Assembly (NCBI GenBank): GCA_016706865.1
Contig: JADJIS010000003.1
Location: 186,001 to 250,000, forward strand
DNA length: 64,000 nucleotides
Source: Bacteroidota bacterium
GTDB lineage: Bacteria > Bacteroidota > Bacteroidia > Chitinophagales > BACL12
Reading direction: 5' to 3'
Below the pieces are notes generated by a model. It ran no database searches. It had not been told where the DNA came from and saw nothing but the letters and a program-made list of their open reading frames with translations. Shown here piece after piece: positions 1 to 8,215 of the stretch (position 1 is the first letter of the stretch; each line of letters opens with the position of its first letter). The translations under genes and the position numbers were made by a program.

Positions 1-442
1 AGTTTTAATGTTTGAGATTTTTTCATGCATTCCTGGTTGAGCCCGTAAATCTAGACCTTTACCCAACCCAGCACAAACCCTAATGTATGAAGTTCTGCAG
101 AAACAGTGTGAAATGGCCTTGTAAGTGTATAAAGCTTAAATGAGGACGCGTAGGGTTGCAAAATTTTGAGCAATTTTGTCTCAAAAGAGAGATATTTACA
201 TAGAATTTTAAAAAGTCAATTTTCTGAACAGCATGGATAGGTTTTTTGATAAATAGGTCTGAAAATCACAGAAATATTCGCGAAAACGATCAATTCCTGT
301 TAAAAACCTGTGGATTTCAATATTTATTTTTCCGCCAAAACTAAATACAGCAAAGGATTTGAGACATCCAACATTAAATTTTCACCACTCCTTTGTTAAT
401 TTTATTCTTATTAACTACCTTTGCAACTTCATAAAAAATATC
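1..442. other. Intergenic leader upstream of rplU
   Basis: This AT-rich stretch has no credible coding region on either strand and no recognisable RNA gene. Only the rplU promoter near its right end is identifiable. A frame extending rplU upstream to 359 is open, but it crosses the promoter and is not coding. Confidence 0.6.
392..423 (+). promoter_or_regulatory. rplU-rpmA promoter (Bacteroidota type)
   Basis: A TTTG box at 392-395 is followed 20 nt later by TACCTTTG at 416-423. This matches the Bacteroidota primary-sigma consensus TTTG / TAnnTTTG with normal spacing. Transcription would start a few bases after 423, giving a leader of about 15 nt before the ATG at 443. The leader has no Shine-Dalgarno motif, as is common in this phylum. 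Confidence 0.75.
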
Positions 443-751
443 ATGTACGCAATAGTAAACATAGCAGGCCAGCAGTTCAAGGTTGAAGAAAACCAGGAAA
501 TTTTTGTGCATCGTCAGGAAGGACTTGAAGGTGATACAATCGAATTCAACGAAGTACTGTTGAAAGCAAACGACGGAAATATTACTGTAGGTTCGCCAAC
601 AGTGGCTTCTTCCAGCGTTTCTGCTACAATTCTATCGCATTTAAAGGGCGACAAAGTGATCATTTTCAAGAAAAAACGCCGTAAGAATTACCGCGTTAAA
701 AATGGCCACCGTCAGTATTTTACCAAAATCAAAATTGAAAAAATCAGTTAA
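443..751 (+). CDS. rplU: 50S ribosomal protein L21
   Basis: L21 is a 23S rRNA-binding protein of the large ribosomal subunit. The 102-residue product has the typical start (MYAIVNIAGQQFKVEE) and the lysine/arginine-rich C-terminal stretch (KKKRRKNYRVKNGHRQ) expected for RNA contact, and its length is normal for the family. I chose the ATG at 443 rather than the upstream in-frame codon at 359 because a promoter lies at 392-423 and the family begins at MYA. It is followed 11 nt later by rpmA, the conserved L21-L27 pair. Confidence 0.97.
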   Translation: MYAIVNIAGQQFKVEENQEIFVHRQEGLEGDTIEFNEVLLKANDGNITVGSPTVASSSVSATILSHLKGDKVIIFKKKRRKNYRVKNGHRQYFTKIKIEKIS

Positions 752-762
752 ATCTTAATACA

Positions 763-1035
763 ATGGCACATAAGAAAGGGGTCGGTAGTTCTAAAAATGG
801 TCGCGAAAGTCACAGTAAACGTTTAGGCGTTAAGATCTGGGGCGGACAGGCAGTTGAATCAGGGAACATCATAATCCGCCAGAGAGGAACAGAATTTCAC
901 CCGGGTCAGAATGTTGGCATGGGAAGAGATCATACCATATTTGCTTTGATCGACGGCGTAGTAACATTCACAAAAGGACGTAAAGACCGTTCTTATTGTC
1001 ACGTGTTACCCGTAAAAGAAGAAGCTACAGCGTAA
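763..1035 (+). CDS. rpmA: 50S ribosomal protein L27
   Basis: L27 is a large-subunit protein whose N-terminus reaches the peptidyl-transferase centre. The 90-residue product starts MAHKKGVGSSKNGRESHSKR, the canonical N-terminus without the cleavable extension seen in Firmicutes. It contains the conserved RQRGTEFHPGQNVGMGRDHT region. It is cotranscribed with rplU and followed by a clear intrinsic terminator at 1061-1092. Confidence 0.97.
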   Translation: MAHKKGVGSSKNGRESHSKRLGVKIWGGQAVESGNIIIRQRGTEFHPGQNVGMGRDHTIFALIDGVVTFTKGRKDRSYCHVLPVKEEATA

Positions 1036-1060
1036 TTTCTAACAACAAACCATACTTAAG

Positions 1061-1092
1061 CCTCCGGAATTTAGTTTTCGGAGGTTTTTTTT
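1061..1092 (+). terminator. Intrinsic terminator of rplU-rpmA
   Basis: CCTCCG (1061-1066) pairs with CGGAGG (1079-1084) around a 12-nt loop and is followed directly by eight T residues (1085-1092). It lies 25 nt after the rpmA stop. Confidence 0.85.
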
Positions 1093-1133
1093 GTGCCTGG
1101 ATGAGGCAGTCGCAAGGCATAGGGTAGAAAATG

Positions 1134-1294
1134 CCCCCACATAGTCTACTCACACCTTTAAAAATCAATTATACCCGTGAGGGACTGTGTGGACTCGGAG
1201 GATAGACTTTCATCTATAGTTGTGTCCCCACAGTGTCAACTCACACAAATAAAAAATCAATTATGCCCGTGAGGGACGCTTGTGGGTTCGGAGA
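1134..1294. repeat. Two imperfect ~70-bp direct repeats
   Basis: Copy 1 (1134-1202) and copy 2 (1225-1294) share the order CCCCACA, ACTCACAC, AAAAATCAATTAT, CCCGTGAGGGAC and TCGGAGA-like end, with scattered substitutions. CCCGTGAGGG is itself near-palindromic. No reading frame spans them. They fill the space between the ribosomal terminator and the convergent efflux operon. Confidence 0.7.
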
Positions 1295-1308
1295 TTATCG
1301 TCGCAATT

Positions 1309-1375
1309 CCGCCAGAGTCCTACGGGAAAGATATATTTAAATGTAATGATTTATTTTCTGTGTAGACTCTGGCGG
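1309..1375. repeat. 11-bp perfect inverted repeat, 45-nt spacer
   Basis: CCGCCAGAGTC at 1309-1319 is the exact reverse complement of GACTCTGGCGG at 1365-1375. It lies just downstream of the end of the leftward efflux operon (stop at 1405), so it could form a transcript-end stem. The long spacer and missing T-run make it an atypical terminator. Confidence 0.5.
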
Positions 1376-1404
1376 GGCAGTCGAAGCCCATAATTCCTTT
1401 TGCC

Positions 1405-2523
1405 CTACCTCGTCTTACTATAATTGATCACCGCCCATCCATTAAATACCACTGCCATAATTCCCATAGCAGCAAATTGTGATTGCATGTCGCGCAAGGT
1501 ACTGCCTTTCATTACTATCATGCGCATTACTTCTATGAAGTAGGTTACGGGATTAAATTTGGTGATGATCTGTGCCCAGTAAGGCATGCCGTCGATGGAG
1601 GTGTATAAACCTCCCATCAGAATAAATATCATCAGAAAGAAAAAGGAAATGAACATGGCTTGTTGTTGTGACTCGGCTATAGTGGAAATCAATAATCCGA
1701 TTCCGAGCACGGCAAATAAATATACTGCGGAAAATAAATAGATCAATCCTAAATTGCCGGCAGGAATTATTCCATACACAAATCGGGAGATCAATAATCC
1801 TATGGTGAGTACAACAAATCCCATCACCCAAAAAGGAATGAGTTTTCCTAAAATGAACTGATATTTTTTAATGGGTGAAACATTTATCTGTTCAATGGTT
1901 CCTACTTCTTTTTCATGCACTATATTTATTGCGGTTAAAAAACTTCCTACCATGGTTAACAGAATAACCAAAATACCTGGAACCATAAATAGGGTATAAC
2001 TCATTTCATCATTATACAAATTCAAATATTCCACATCAATTATCGGCACCGGATTAAATTCCGGAAATATCATCCAGTCTTCTCTGATTTGATTATTATA
2101 TTCATTGATAATATTAACAGCATATGCTGCGCCGATATTTCCCTTTGCACCATTAACAGCATTTACCGATAACGACAATTTCGCCTTGCTCTCTTTAACA
2201 AAATCCTTTTCAAAATTTTGAGGGATGGTGAGTATAATATCGGATCTGTCTTCCTCTATAGTTTTTAACGCAGCGTTATAAGATGTTGCCTGATCGGTGA
2301 CCACAAAATAATCTGATGCCATTAATTTATTAATTAATAGCGATGAATAAGCGGAGTGATCATAATCCACTATACTTAAATTAACATTCTTTACCTCGTA
2401 ATCCGCAGCAAGGGGCAATATCAATAATTGTATTGCCGGCATGATAAATATTATCCTGATAATAGCAGGATTGCGCCTTATCTGCTGAAATTCTTTCCTC
2501 AATAAGATCAATAATATTTTCAT
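1405..2523 (-). CDS. ABC-2 type efflux permease (YbhR/YhhJ-like)
   Basis: This 372-residue inner-membrane permease has the ABC-2 layout: one N-terminal transmembrane helix (about 22-40), a large periplasmic domain (about 45-170) and five C-terminal helices. It carries the cytoplasmic coupling motif EKEVGTIEQINVSPI characteristic of YbhR/YbhS-type permeases. Its ATG overlaps the stop of the upstream permease by 4 nt (ATGA). It is the last gene of the efflux operon and presumably forms a heterodimeric membrane channel with its neighbour. Confidence 0.88.
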   Translation of the reverse strand: MKILLILLRKEFQQIRRNPAIIRIIFIMPAIQLLILPLAADYEVKNVNLSIVDYDHSAYSSLLINKLMASDYFVVTDQATSYNAALKTIEEDRSDIILTIPQNFEKDFVKESKAKLSLSVNAVNGAKGNIGAAYAVNIINEYNNQIREDWMIFPEFNPVPIIDVEYLNLYNDEMSYTLFMVPGILVILLTMVGSFLTAINIVHEKEVGTIEQINVSPIKKYQFILGKLIPFWVMGFVVLTIGLLISRFVYGIIPAGNLGLIYLFSAVYLFAVLGIGLLISTIAESQQQAMFISFFFLMIFILMGGLYTSIDGMPYWAQIITKFNPVTYFIEVMRMIVMKGSTLRDMQSQFAAMGIMAVVFNGWAVINYSKTR

Positions 2524-3626
2524 CCTAATCGGGATTTAAAATTTTTAAGACTTACCAATAAAAAAAACAAGGTCATTCCTGCCAGTACACTTAATTCTTT
2601 CCAAATACTGGCTATTCCCAAACCTTTTATCATTACATCTTTAATTATGGTAAAGAACCATCTGGTTGGAACAATATTCGAAAGCCATTGCATGGGCTTG
2701 GGCATATTTTCAATGGGAAACATAAAACCACTGAGTATTAAAGTCGGCAACATCAGTCCTATCATGGAAATAAACATCGCAGTCTGCTGTGAATTTGTGA
2801 GGTTGGAGATCATCAAACCCAGTGAAATGGCAGTTGTAATAAATAAAAAACATACCCCAAATAATAAAAAAATGTCACCATTTATAGGAAGGTCGAGTAA
2901 AGTGACACTCAAAATTAAAATGGTGCAAACATTAATAAGCGAAATAAAAATATAGGGTATTGCCTTACTTATAATTAATGAAAACGGTTTCAATGGTGAG
3001 GCTAGAATAATTTCCATGGTATTTAATTCCTTTTCACGCACTATGGCAATGGATGTCATCATGGCAGATATAAGAAGTAAAATCATTCCCATTACTCCCG
3101 GGACAAAAATATATGCTCCTTTTAATTGCGGATTATACAACATGCGCAGTTCTGGAGTTATGGTATAAGGCAATTCAAATTCTTCGTTGATCTCATTCTG
3201 ATAGTCGCGAATGATGGCATTTGCATATACGATAATGGTGGTAGCAGTGTTGGGATCTGTTGCATCAGCGAGTAACTGAATTTGTGCAGCATTGGAGTGT
3301 AAAAGATCAGATTTAAATTGTGCAGGAATTACAATGGCCATTTTAATTGCATCTTCCTTAAACAAACGATCTGCTTGCTTCATGGAAGAAATTTTTTCTG
3401 TGATCTCAAAATAATTACTTGCACTAAACCTGTCGATAAGTTTTTGTGATTCTTCATCTTTAGCTTGGTCCCATATCGCAATTTTAGAATTTTTTATTTC
3501 ATTGGTAAGTGCAAAACCAAAAATGAGAATTTGTGCAATGGGCAAAGCAAATATGATCAGCAGCGATTTTCTGTCGCGGAAAATATGATAAAATTCTTTT
3601 TTTACGAAAATGATAAATTGTTTCAT
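2520..3626 (-). CDS. ABC-2 type efflux permease (YbhS-like)
   Basis: This 368-residue permease is a paralogue of the next gene downstream. It has an N-terminal transmembrane helix, a periplasmic domain and five further helices. The coupling segment EKELNTMEIILASPLKP is equivalent to the EKExGT-xE-L-SP motif of the family. It starts 1 nt after the ATPase stop and overlaps the following permease by 4 nt, which indicates translational coupling. With its paralogue it likely forms the two-subunit pore driven by the two ATPases upstream. Confidence 0.88.
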   Translation of the reverse strand: MKQFIIFVKKEFYHIFRDRKSLLIIFALPIAQILIFGFALTNEIKNSKIAIWDQAKDEESQKLIDRFSASNYFEITEKISSMKQADRLFKEDAIKMAIVIPAQFKSDLLHSNAAQIQLLADATDPNTATTIIVYANAIIRDYQNEINEEFELPYTITPELRMLYNPQLKGAYIFVPGVMGMILLLISAMMTSIAIVREKELNTMEIILASPLKPFSLIISKAIPYIFISLINVCTILILSVTLLDLPINGDIFLLFGVCFLFITTAISLGLMISNLTNSQQTAMFISMIGLMLPTLILSGFMFPIENMPKPMQWLSNIVPTRWFFTIIKDVMIKGLGIASIWKELSVLAGMTLFFLLVSLKNFKSRLG

Positions 3627-3627
3627 A

Positions 3628-4368
3628 TCAGTCTGCTGCGCGTTTTGCTCCCCTCGCCAATTGTGTGAATATTTCGTCTATGGATCCTGCATTGTATTTT
3701 TCTTTAAGTGCGGAAGGTGTATCCAATGCACCAATTTTTCCATCCACCATAATGGATATTCTGTCGCAATATTCCGCTTCATCCATATAATGTGTGGTGA
3801 CAAAAACGGTAACCCCGTTTTCTGATGCTTTGTAAATCAATTCCCAAAATTTTCTTCTAGTAATAGGATCCACTCCACCGGTAGGTTCATCTAAAAAAAC
3901 AATTTTTGGATCATGAATAATAGCAATGGAGAATGCAAGTTTTTGTTTCCAACCTAAAGGCAATGCTTTTACTAAGGTTTTTTCTTCTGCCAACATATCC
4001 AATTCCGCTAATAAGGATCTGCTTTTTTCTTTTACTTCGTTTTTAGTTAATCCGTAAATGCCACCGAAAAAACGAATATTTTCTATCACCGGAATATCTT
4101 CGTACAAAGAAAACTTCTGACTCATATACCCGATATTCTTTTTGATCTTTTCCGTTTCCGTATAAATATCAAAACCAGCTACTTTTGCATTTCCGGAACT
4201 GGGTTTCCAGATTCCGATGAGCATTTTCATTGCTGTGGTCTTTCCTGCACCATTAGCGCCTAAAAATCCGAATATCTCTCCTTTTTTTACCTCGAAACTC
4301 ACGTTATCCACTGCGATAAAATCGCCGAATTTTTTTGTGAGGTTCTCAGTAATTATTACGTTTTCCAT
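3628..4368 (-). CDS. ABC transporter ATPase with degenerate signature motif
   Basis: This 246-residue nucleotide-binding subunit energises the ABC-2 pump. It has Walker A GANGAGKTT (about 36-44), Walker B IVFLDEPT and an intact H-loop (TTHYMDE). The ABC signature is LPLGWKQKLA instead of LSGGxxQ, so the ATP site to which it contributes the signature should be weak. The neighbouring ATPase has the reciprocal pattern, with a good signature and no H-loop histidine. It corresponds to one half of E. coli YbhF, which is a single fused protein; here the halves are separate genes. Confidence 0.9.
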   Translation of the reverse strand: MENVIITENLTKKFGDFIAVDNVSFEVKKGEIFGFLGANGAGKTTAMKMLIGIWKPSSGNAKVAGFDIYTETEKIKKNIGYMSQKFSLYEDIPVIENIRFFGGIYGLTKNEVKEKSRSLLAELDMLAEEKTLVKALPLGWKQKLAFSIAIIHDPKIVFLDEPTGGVDPITRRKFWELIYKASENGVTVFVTTHYMDEAEYCDRISIMVDGKIGALDTPSALKEKYNAGSIDEIFTQLARGAKRAAD

Positions 4369-4373
4369 TTAAT

Positions 4374-5279
4374 TCACATTAATGCCATAAAACAATCTTC
4401 AATATCAGGTTTTATTTCTTTAACAGTTATTTTATAAGGTAAATTTGGCATTTCACTTTCAAAATTTGCTGCGTGGATGTTTTGATCTTTTAACGTGACA
4501 TGTAAATAATCGCCAAAGGCAAAACAACTTTTTACGACCGGCATATTTCGCATGTCCTTTATTAATTGCAACATATTTTCTCCTTTCACCGCAAATAATA
4601 TGTTTTGGTAACTGCTGATAATATTTTTCGGAGTATCAATTTTCATTATTTTTCCGGATTGAATCAACGCAATTCTGTCACATAAATTTGCTTCATCCAT
4701 ATAAGGAGTTGAAACCAGAATTGTGATATTTAATTTTTGTAATCGTTTGAGCATTTCCCAAAACTCCTTTCTTGATACCGGATCAACACCGGTTGTAGGT
4801 TCATCTAAAAACAATACTTCCGGCTTATGAATAAGTGCGCAACACAAGGCGAGTTTTTGTTTCATGCCACCTGAAAGTTTACCTGCCCTGCGATCTTTAA
4901 ATGGTTCCAGATGTATATAAATATCTTTTATAAGCTCGTAATTCTCTTTTATGGAAGTATTAAATAAAGAAGCAAAAAATTCGAGATTTTCTTTAACCGT
5001 AAGATCCTGGTATAATGAAAATTTTCCCGGCATATAACCTATTATTTTTCGGATCTCTTTATATTGTTTTACAACGTCAAAATTTTCAACAGAAGCATTA
5101 CCACTATCTGCCAACCAAAGAGTGGTGAGGATTCGGAAGAGTGATGTTTTGCCAGCACCATCGGGACCTATCATCCCAAATAATTCCCCTTTTTTTACTG
5201 AGAACGAAATAGTATCCAAAGCAGTAATTGCTCCTTTATCAAAGGTTTTATGAATATTTTCTGCAATAATGGAATACAT
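4374..5279 (-). CDS. ABC transporter ATPase lacking the H-loop histidine
   Basis: This 301-residue ATPase has Walker A GPDGAGKTS, signature LSGGMKQKLAL and Walker B VLFLDEPTTGVDP. The H-loop reads VSTPYMDEA, with proline where the switch histidine should be. About 80 residues follow the core and form a C-terminal extension common in this family. It sits 5 nt upstream of the second ATPase. Together they would make one site with all consensus residues and one site lacking both signature and histidine. Confidence 0.9.
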   Translation of the reverse strand: MYSIIAENIHKTFDKGAITALDTISFSVKKGELFGMIGPDGAGKTSLFRILTTLWLADSGNASVENFDVVKQYKEIRKIIGYMPGKFSLYQDLTVKENLEFFASLFNTSIKENYELIKDIYIHLEPFKDRRAGKLSGGMKQKLALCCALIHKPEVLFLDEPTTGVDPVSRKEFWEMLKRLQKLNITILVSTPYMDEANLCDRIALIQSGKIMKIDTPKNIISSYQNILFAVKGENMLQLIKDMRNMPVVKSCFAFGDYLHVTLKDQNIHAANFESEMPNLPYKITVKEIKPDIEDCFMALM

Positions 5280-5294
5280 ATTCTGAAATAATGA

Positions 5295-6188
5295 TTATTG
5301 TAAATTCACTTCGCCATACATACCGATCTTGAGACTTCCGTCGTTTTCTGCTCTTATTTTTATGGCGTAAACAAGATTTGCTCTTTCCTCTTTTGTTTGA
5401 ATTGTTTTAGGGGTAAATTCCGCTTTAGCCGATATCCAATAAACAGTGCCATCAATTGTATGCATGTTTTCATCACCTCCATCCACATTTATTTTTACAG
5501 TCTGACCAAGTTTTATGGAAGACAATTGAGTTCCTGAAATATATGCTCTCAGCGTCATGCTCCGAACATCTGCCAGTTTATAGATGGCCTTTCCGGGAGC
5601 AGTAAATTCACCTTGTTCTGCATATTTGGATAATACCGTTCCCTCTACCGGATTAATTATTCTGGAATTAATTAATTGGTCATCAATTTGTGCTATCTGA
5701 TAGGTGAGGGGATTTACTTCATTGTAGATGGAGCCCGATGTAATTTCCAAAGCCTTTTGTTGTGCATCTAATTGTTTCTGCAAAACTTTTATTTGTGCAT
5801 TGATATCGTCGGACTGTTTTTGGGTGGCAATTCCTGCCAATAATAAATTTTCGATCCGGACCTTTTCAGTATTTGCTGTTTTAATTTGTTCCTGTAATGC
5901 TGCCAATTGTGAATTGATATCCGGCTGTTTACTTAAAACAGCATTGATCTGCGCACGTAATTGTAATTTTTTTAAGTAGAGTTGTGTTGTATCGATAAAT
6001 CCCACAACTTTATTTGCTTCCAGCATATTTCCTTCTTCCACATCCAACAGCATAATTTTTCCAGCAACACCGGTGGACACAATTATTTCCTTTGCCTCAA
6101 AGGTGCCTGTTGCGAAAAAATTCTCCTCGCTATTGGAACAGGATAAAAAAGTGAAAGCAATAAAAGATATAACAAAAACAGTTTTCAT
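5295..6188 (-). CDS. HlyD/YbhG-family membrane fusion lipoprotein
   Basis: This 297-residue periplasmic adaptor would link the ABC-2 pump to the TolC-like channel. It starts with a lipoprotein signal (MKTVFVISFIAFTFLSC, lipobox cysteine about residue 17). A biotinyl-lipoyl half-motif, a coiled-coil hairpin (about 60-160, rich in Q/L/K) and a beta-barrel domain follow. I chose the ATG at 6188 because the longer frame starts with TTG at 6206 inside the previous gene and would bury the signal peptide. The stop of the previous gene is 1 nt away. Confidence 0.88.
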   Translation of the reverse strand: MKTVFVISFIAFTFLSCSNSEENFFATGTFEAKEIIVSTGVAGKIMLLDVEEGNMLEANKVVGFIDTTQLYLKKLQLRAQINAVLSKQPDINSQLAALQEQIKTANTEKVRIENLLLAGIATQKQSDDINAQIKVLQKQLDAQQKALEITSGSIYNEVNPLTYQIAQIDDQLINSRIINPVEGTVLSKYAEQGEFTAPGKAIYKLADVRSMTLRAYISGTQLSSIKLGQTVKINVDGGDENMHTIDGTVYWISAKAEFTPKTIQTKEERANLVYAIKIRAENDGSLKIGMYGEVNLQ

Positions 6189-6189
6189 A

Positions 6190-7473
6190 TTATTTAATTT
6201 TACCAAGGGTTATCATGTAGTTTATTTGTGCGGCTAACAATTGTATCTCATGTGTTGCCAGATTAATATTGGCTTCTGTTTCCTGATTCAGAAAACTAAC
6301 ATAATCATTTGCCGAAATAATTCCGTTTTCCAATTGCAGTGAGGCCGAGCTTGTCAATTTCTTTTTTAATCCGATAAGCATCAGGTCTTTTTCGATAAGT
6401 TGACCCAATTTTTTGATCTCTCCTGTGTACTGACTTGTAAGAATACTGGAATTAAGAATAAAATTTTGTCTGTAGATCTGCGATGAGGTGATATTCATAG
6501 AATAAATATTCCTATCATACTTTTTTGTATTTCCGGTCCACAATGGATAACTGAGTTTTATTCCTCCTATATAATAAAAAGAAAATTCATCATCCAAAAA
6601 ATTGAGTCCTGGTTTACCATAACCGCCTTGTGCAAATAAACTCAATTTAGGAAGGGTAGGGGCCTGTGCAAAATGAATTTGCAATCCTAATTGCTGCTCC
6701 TGCAAATCGAATAATTTTACTTCGGGACGAACATTCAAAGTATCATTCATGTTAAATTCCACTTCAGGAGTTTTAAATAATGCACTTGGGGTAATGGGTT
6801 GGCCTATCAATCTGGACAACATTAAAACGGCAGATTCGCGCGCTGATCTCACCTCTATCAATTTCTGGTCTGCTTTAATTATTTCCGCATCCAATATGTC
6901 AGCTGAATTTTGGGATGCTGTGCCAAACTGTATTCCCGCCTTAATTTTTTGTTTCTGATTATTTAGTTCATTTTGAAGATTATTTACCAATGCTATATTT
7001 TTATCCGCTTGCAGAATAATAAAATATAACTGATTTATTTTTTCGCGCAGTTTATATATCTCAACTTCTATTTTTTGTTTTTCAATTTCGCTCCCGCTTA
7101 GTTGTAATTCTTTTTGTTGATGTACAATTCCACCATCATACAACATTTGATTGATGTCTAATGTAGCTTTATATTGATCTTTACTCAACACCGGAATTTC
7201 GATTCCCGGAAAACTGATGGGCAATTGTGTAACATCACTCTGATAAGTGGCTTGTGCATTTACGTATACTTGGGGCTGCCAATAAGTTCCTATTTTTCTG
7301 ATGCTTTCGTCGGTAACTGCTGTAATTACATCGCGTTGTTGGGTAAGTGGGAAATTTGTTTCTGCGAGTTGATAACAATTTTCCAGAGTATAGGTTTCTG
7401 TACTTTGTGAAAAAGATATTGCTGTGGTTAAAACAGTAAATAACAGAAAAAAATATATACTTTTCATATACAT
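6190..7473 (-). CDS. TolC-family outer membrane efflux protein
   Basis: This 427-residue outer-membrane channel has a signal peptide (MKSIYFFLLFTVLTTAISFSQS) followed by two repeats of alpha-helical, Gln/Asn-rich TolC-type sequence with a short beta-barrel segment between. The ATG at 7473 overlaps the regulator stop as TAATG. An ATG two codons later (7467) gives a cleaner signal peptide and is equally possible. It is the second gene of the operon and completes a tripartite efflux system. Confidence 0.88.
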   Translation of the reverse strand: MYMKSIYFFLLFTVLTTAISFSQSTETYTLENCYQLAETNFPLTQQRDVITAVTDESIRKIGTYWQPQVYVNAQATYQSDVTQLPISFPGIEIPVLSKDQYKATLDINQMLYDGGIVHQQKELQLSGSEIEKQKIEVEIYKLREKINQLYFIILQADKNIALVNNLQNELNNQKQKIKAGIQFGTASQNSADILDAEIIKADQKLIEVRSARESAVLMLSRLIGQPITPSALFKTPEVEFNMNDTLNVRPEVKLFDLQEQQLGLQIHFAQAPTLPKLSLFAQGGYGKPGLNFLDDEFSFYYIGGIKLSYPLWTGNTKKYDRNIYSMNITSSQIYRQNFILNSSILTSQYTGEIKKLGQLIEKDLMLIGLKKKLTSSASLQLENGIISANDYVSFLNQETEANINLATHEIQLLAAQINYMITLGKIK

Positions 7474-8099
7474 TATTTTTTTATAGAAGTGATGATAAGA
7501 TCCGCAATAATTTTTTTGCGATCCAGCATCATGAGTTCAAATTGTTTTTGGTCTATGCCTGTAATTGTCATCATCATCGGTTTTCCTGCAAAAGGGAAAA
7601 TGCATAAGGAAATGATATTAATTAACAAGTGCATGGGAGCCACTTTTTTAATGGTGCCTTTCGTTATCTCCTTTTCCACCTGTTTAATAAATTCGGGGAT
7701 AAATTGTTTTTGCGGTATTTGAAACAATCGGTCCTTTATCATTTCGGGATCGCGATTCATTTCATTTAACATAAAAAGAGGTAAATATTGGTTTTGCAAT
7801 AACATGTCAATTTCAGCTTCAACCAACTTTCTGATCTTGATTTCCAGTTCTTCCTCCGTGGTCAATATTTTTAGAAAATTGCCAAAAAAGTGTTTCAGAT
7901 TTTCCTCAAATATCACTTCAAACATTTTCTGTTTACTTCGGAAGTAATAGTGAAGAAGGGCTCTGTTCATGTCGGCCTCCTTTGCAATATCCTCCATTCT
8001 GGCAGCAGCAAAACCTTTGCGAGTAAATACCTTTCTTGCAGCATCCAATATGCGCTCTTCCGTGTTCTTGTCGGGTATTATAATTTCTTTTTTACTCAT
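7473..8099 (-). CDS. TetR-family transcriptional repressor of the efflux operon
   Basis: This 208-residue regulator has an N-terminal TetR helix-turn-helix (TEERILDAARKVFTRKGF, then AARMEDIAKEADMNRALLHYYF). Its helical ligand-binding domain carries a proline-rich segment typical of TetR_C. I start it at ATG 8099 (MSKKEIII) rather than at the end of the open frame (8186). The promoter (8129-8161) and palindromic operator (8102-8121) lie between the two, so the longer frame would be untranscribed. It is the first gene of the operon and overlaps the TolC gene. Confidence 0.9.
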   Translation of the reverse strand: MSKKEIIIPDKNTEERILDAARKVFTRKGFAAARMEDIAKEADMNRALLHYYFRSKQKMFEVIFEENLKHFFGNFLKILTTEEELEIKIRKLVEAEIDMLLQNQYLPLFMLNEMNRDPEMIKDRLFQIPQKQFIPEFIKQVEKEITKGTIKKVAPMHLLINIISLCIFPFAGKPMMMTITGIDQKQFELMMLDRKKIIADLIITSIKK

Positions 8100-8101
8100 A
8101 A

Positions 8102-8121
8102 GTTTAACAATATTGTTAAAC
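8102..8121. promoter_or_regulatory. Perfect 20-bp palindromic TetR operator
   Basis: The half-site GTTTAACAAT is followed immediately by its exact reverse complement. The palindrome ends 2 bp before the tetR start codon and lies just downstream of the -7 box, where the transcript begins. A bound TetR dimer would block initiation. Operator identity is inferred from symmetry and position. Confidence 0.8.
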
Positions 8122-8128
8122 AATTGTG

Positions 8129-8161
8129 CAAATATAACAGCGTAAATTTTACATTTCCAAA
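8129..8161 (-). promoter_or_regulatory. Promoter of the tetR-efflux operon
   Basis: On the minus strand a TTTG box (8161-8158) is followed after 21 nt by TATATTTG (8136-8129). This is a full Bacteroidota consensus with normal spacing. The transcription start would fall within the palindrome at 8102-8121, consistent with autorepression. Confidence 0.8.
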
Positions 8162-8215
8162 TTTTAGAGGTTAAAATCATTTCCATTTCAATATTTTTAC
8201 CACAGAATAGGATTT

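Noticed and set aside
359..442. N-terminal extension of rplU
   Set aside because: The promoter lies inside it and the family begins at MYA, so ATG 443 is the start.
8100..8186. N-terminal extension of tetR by 29 residues
   Set aside because: The promoter and operator lie within it, so it is not transcribed.
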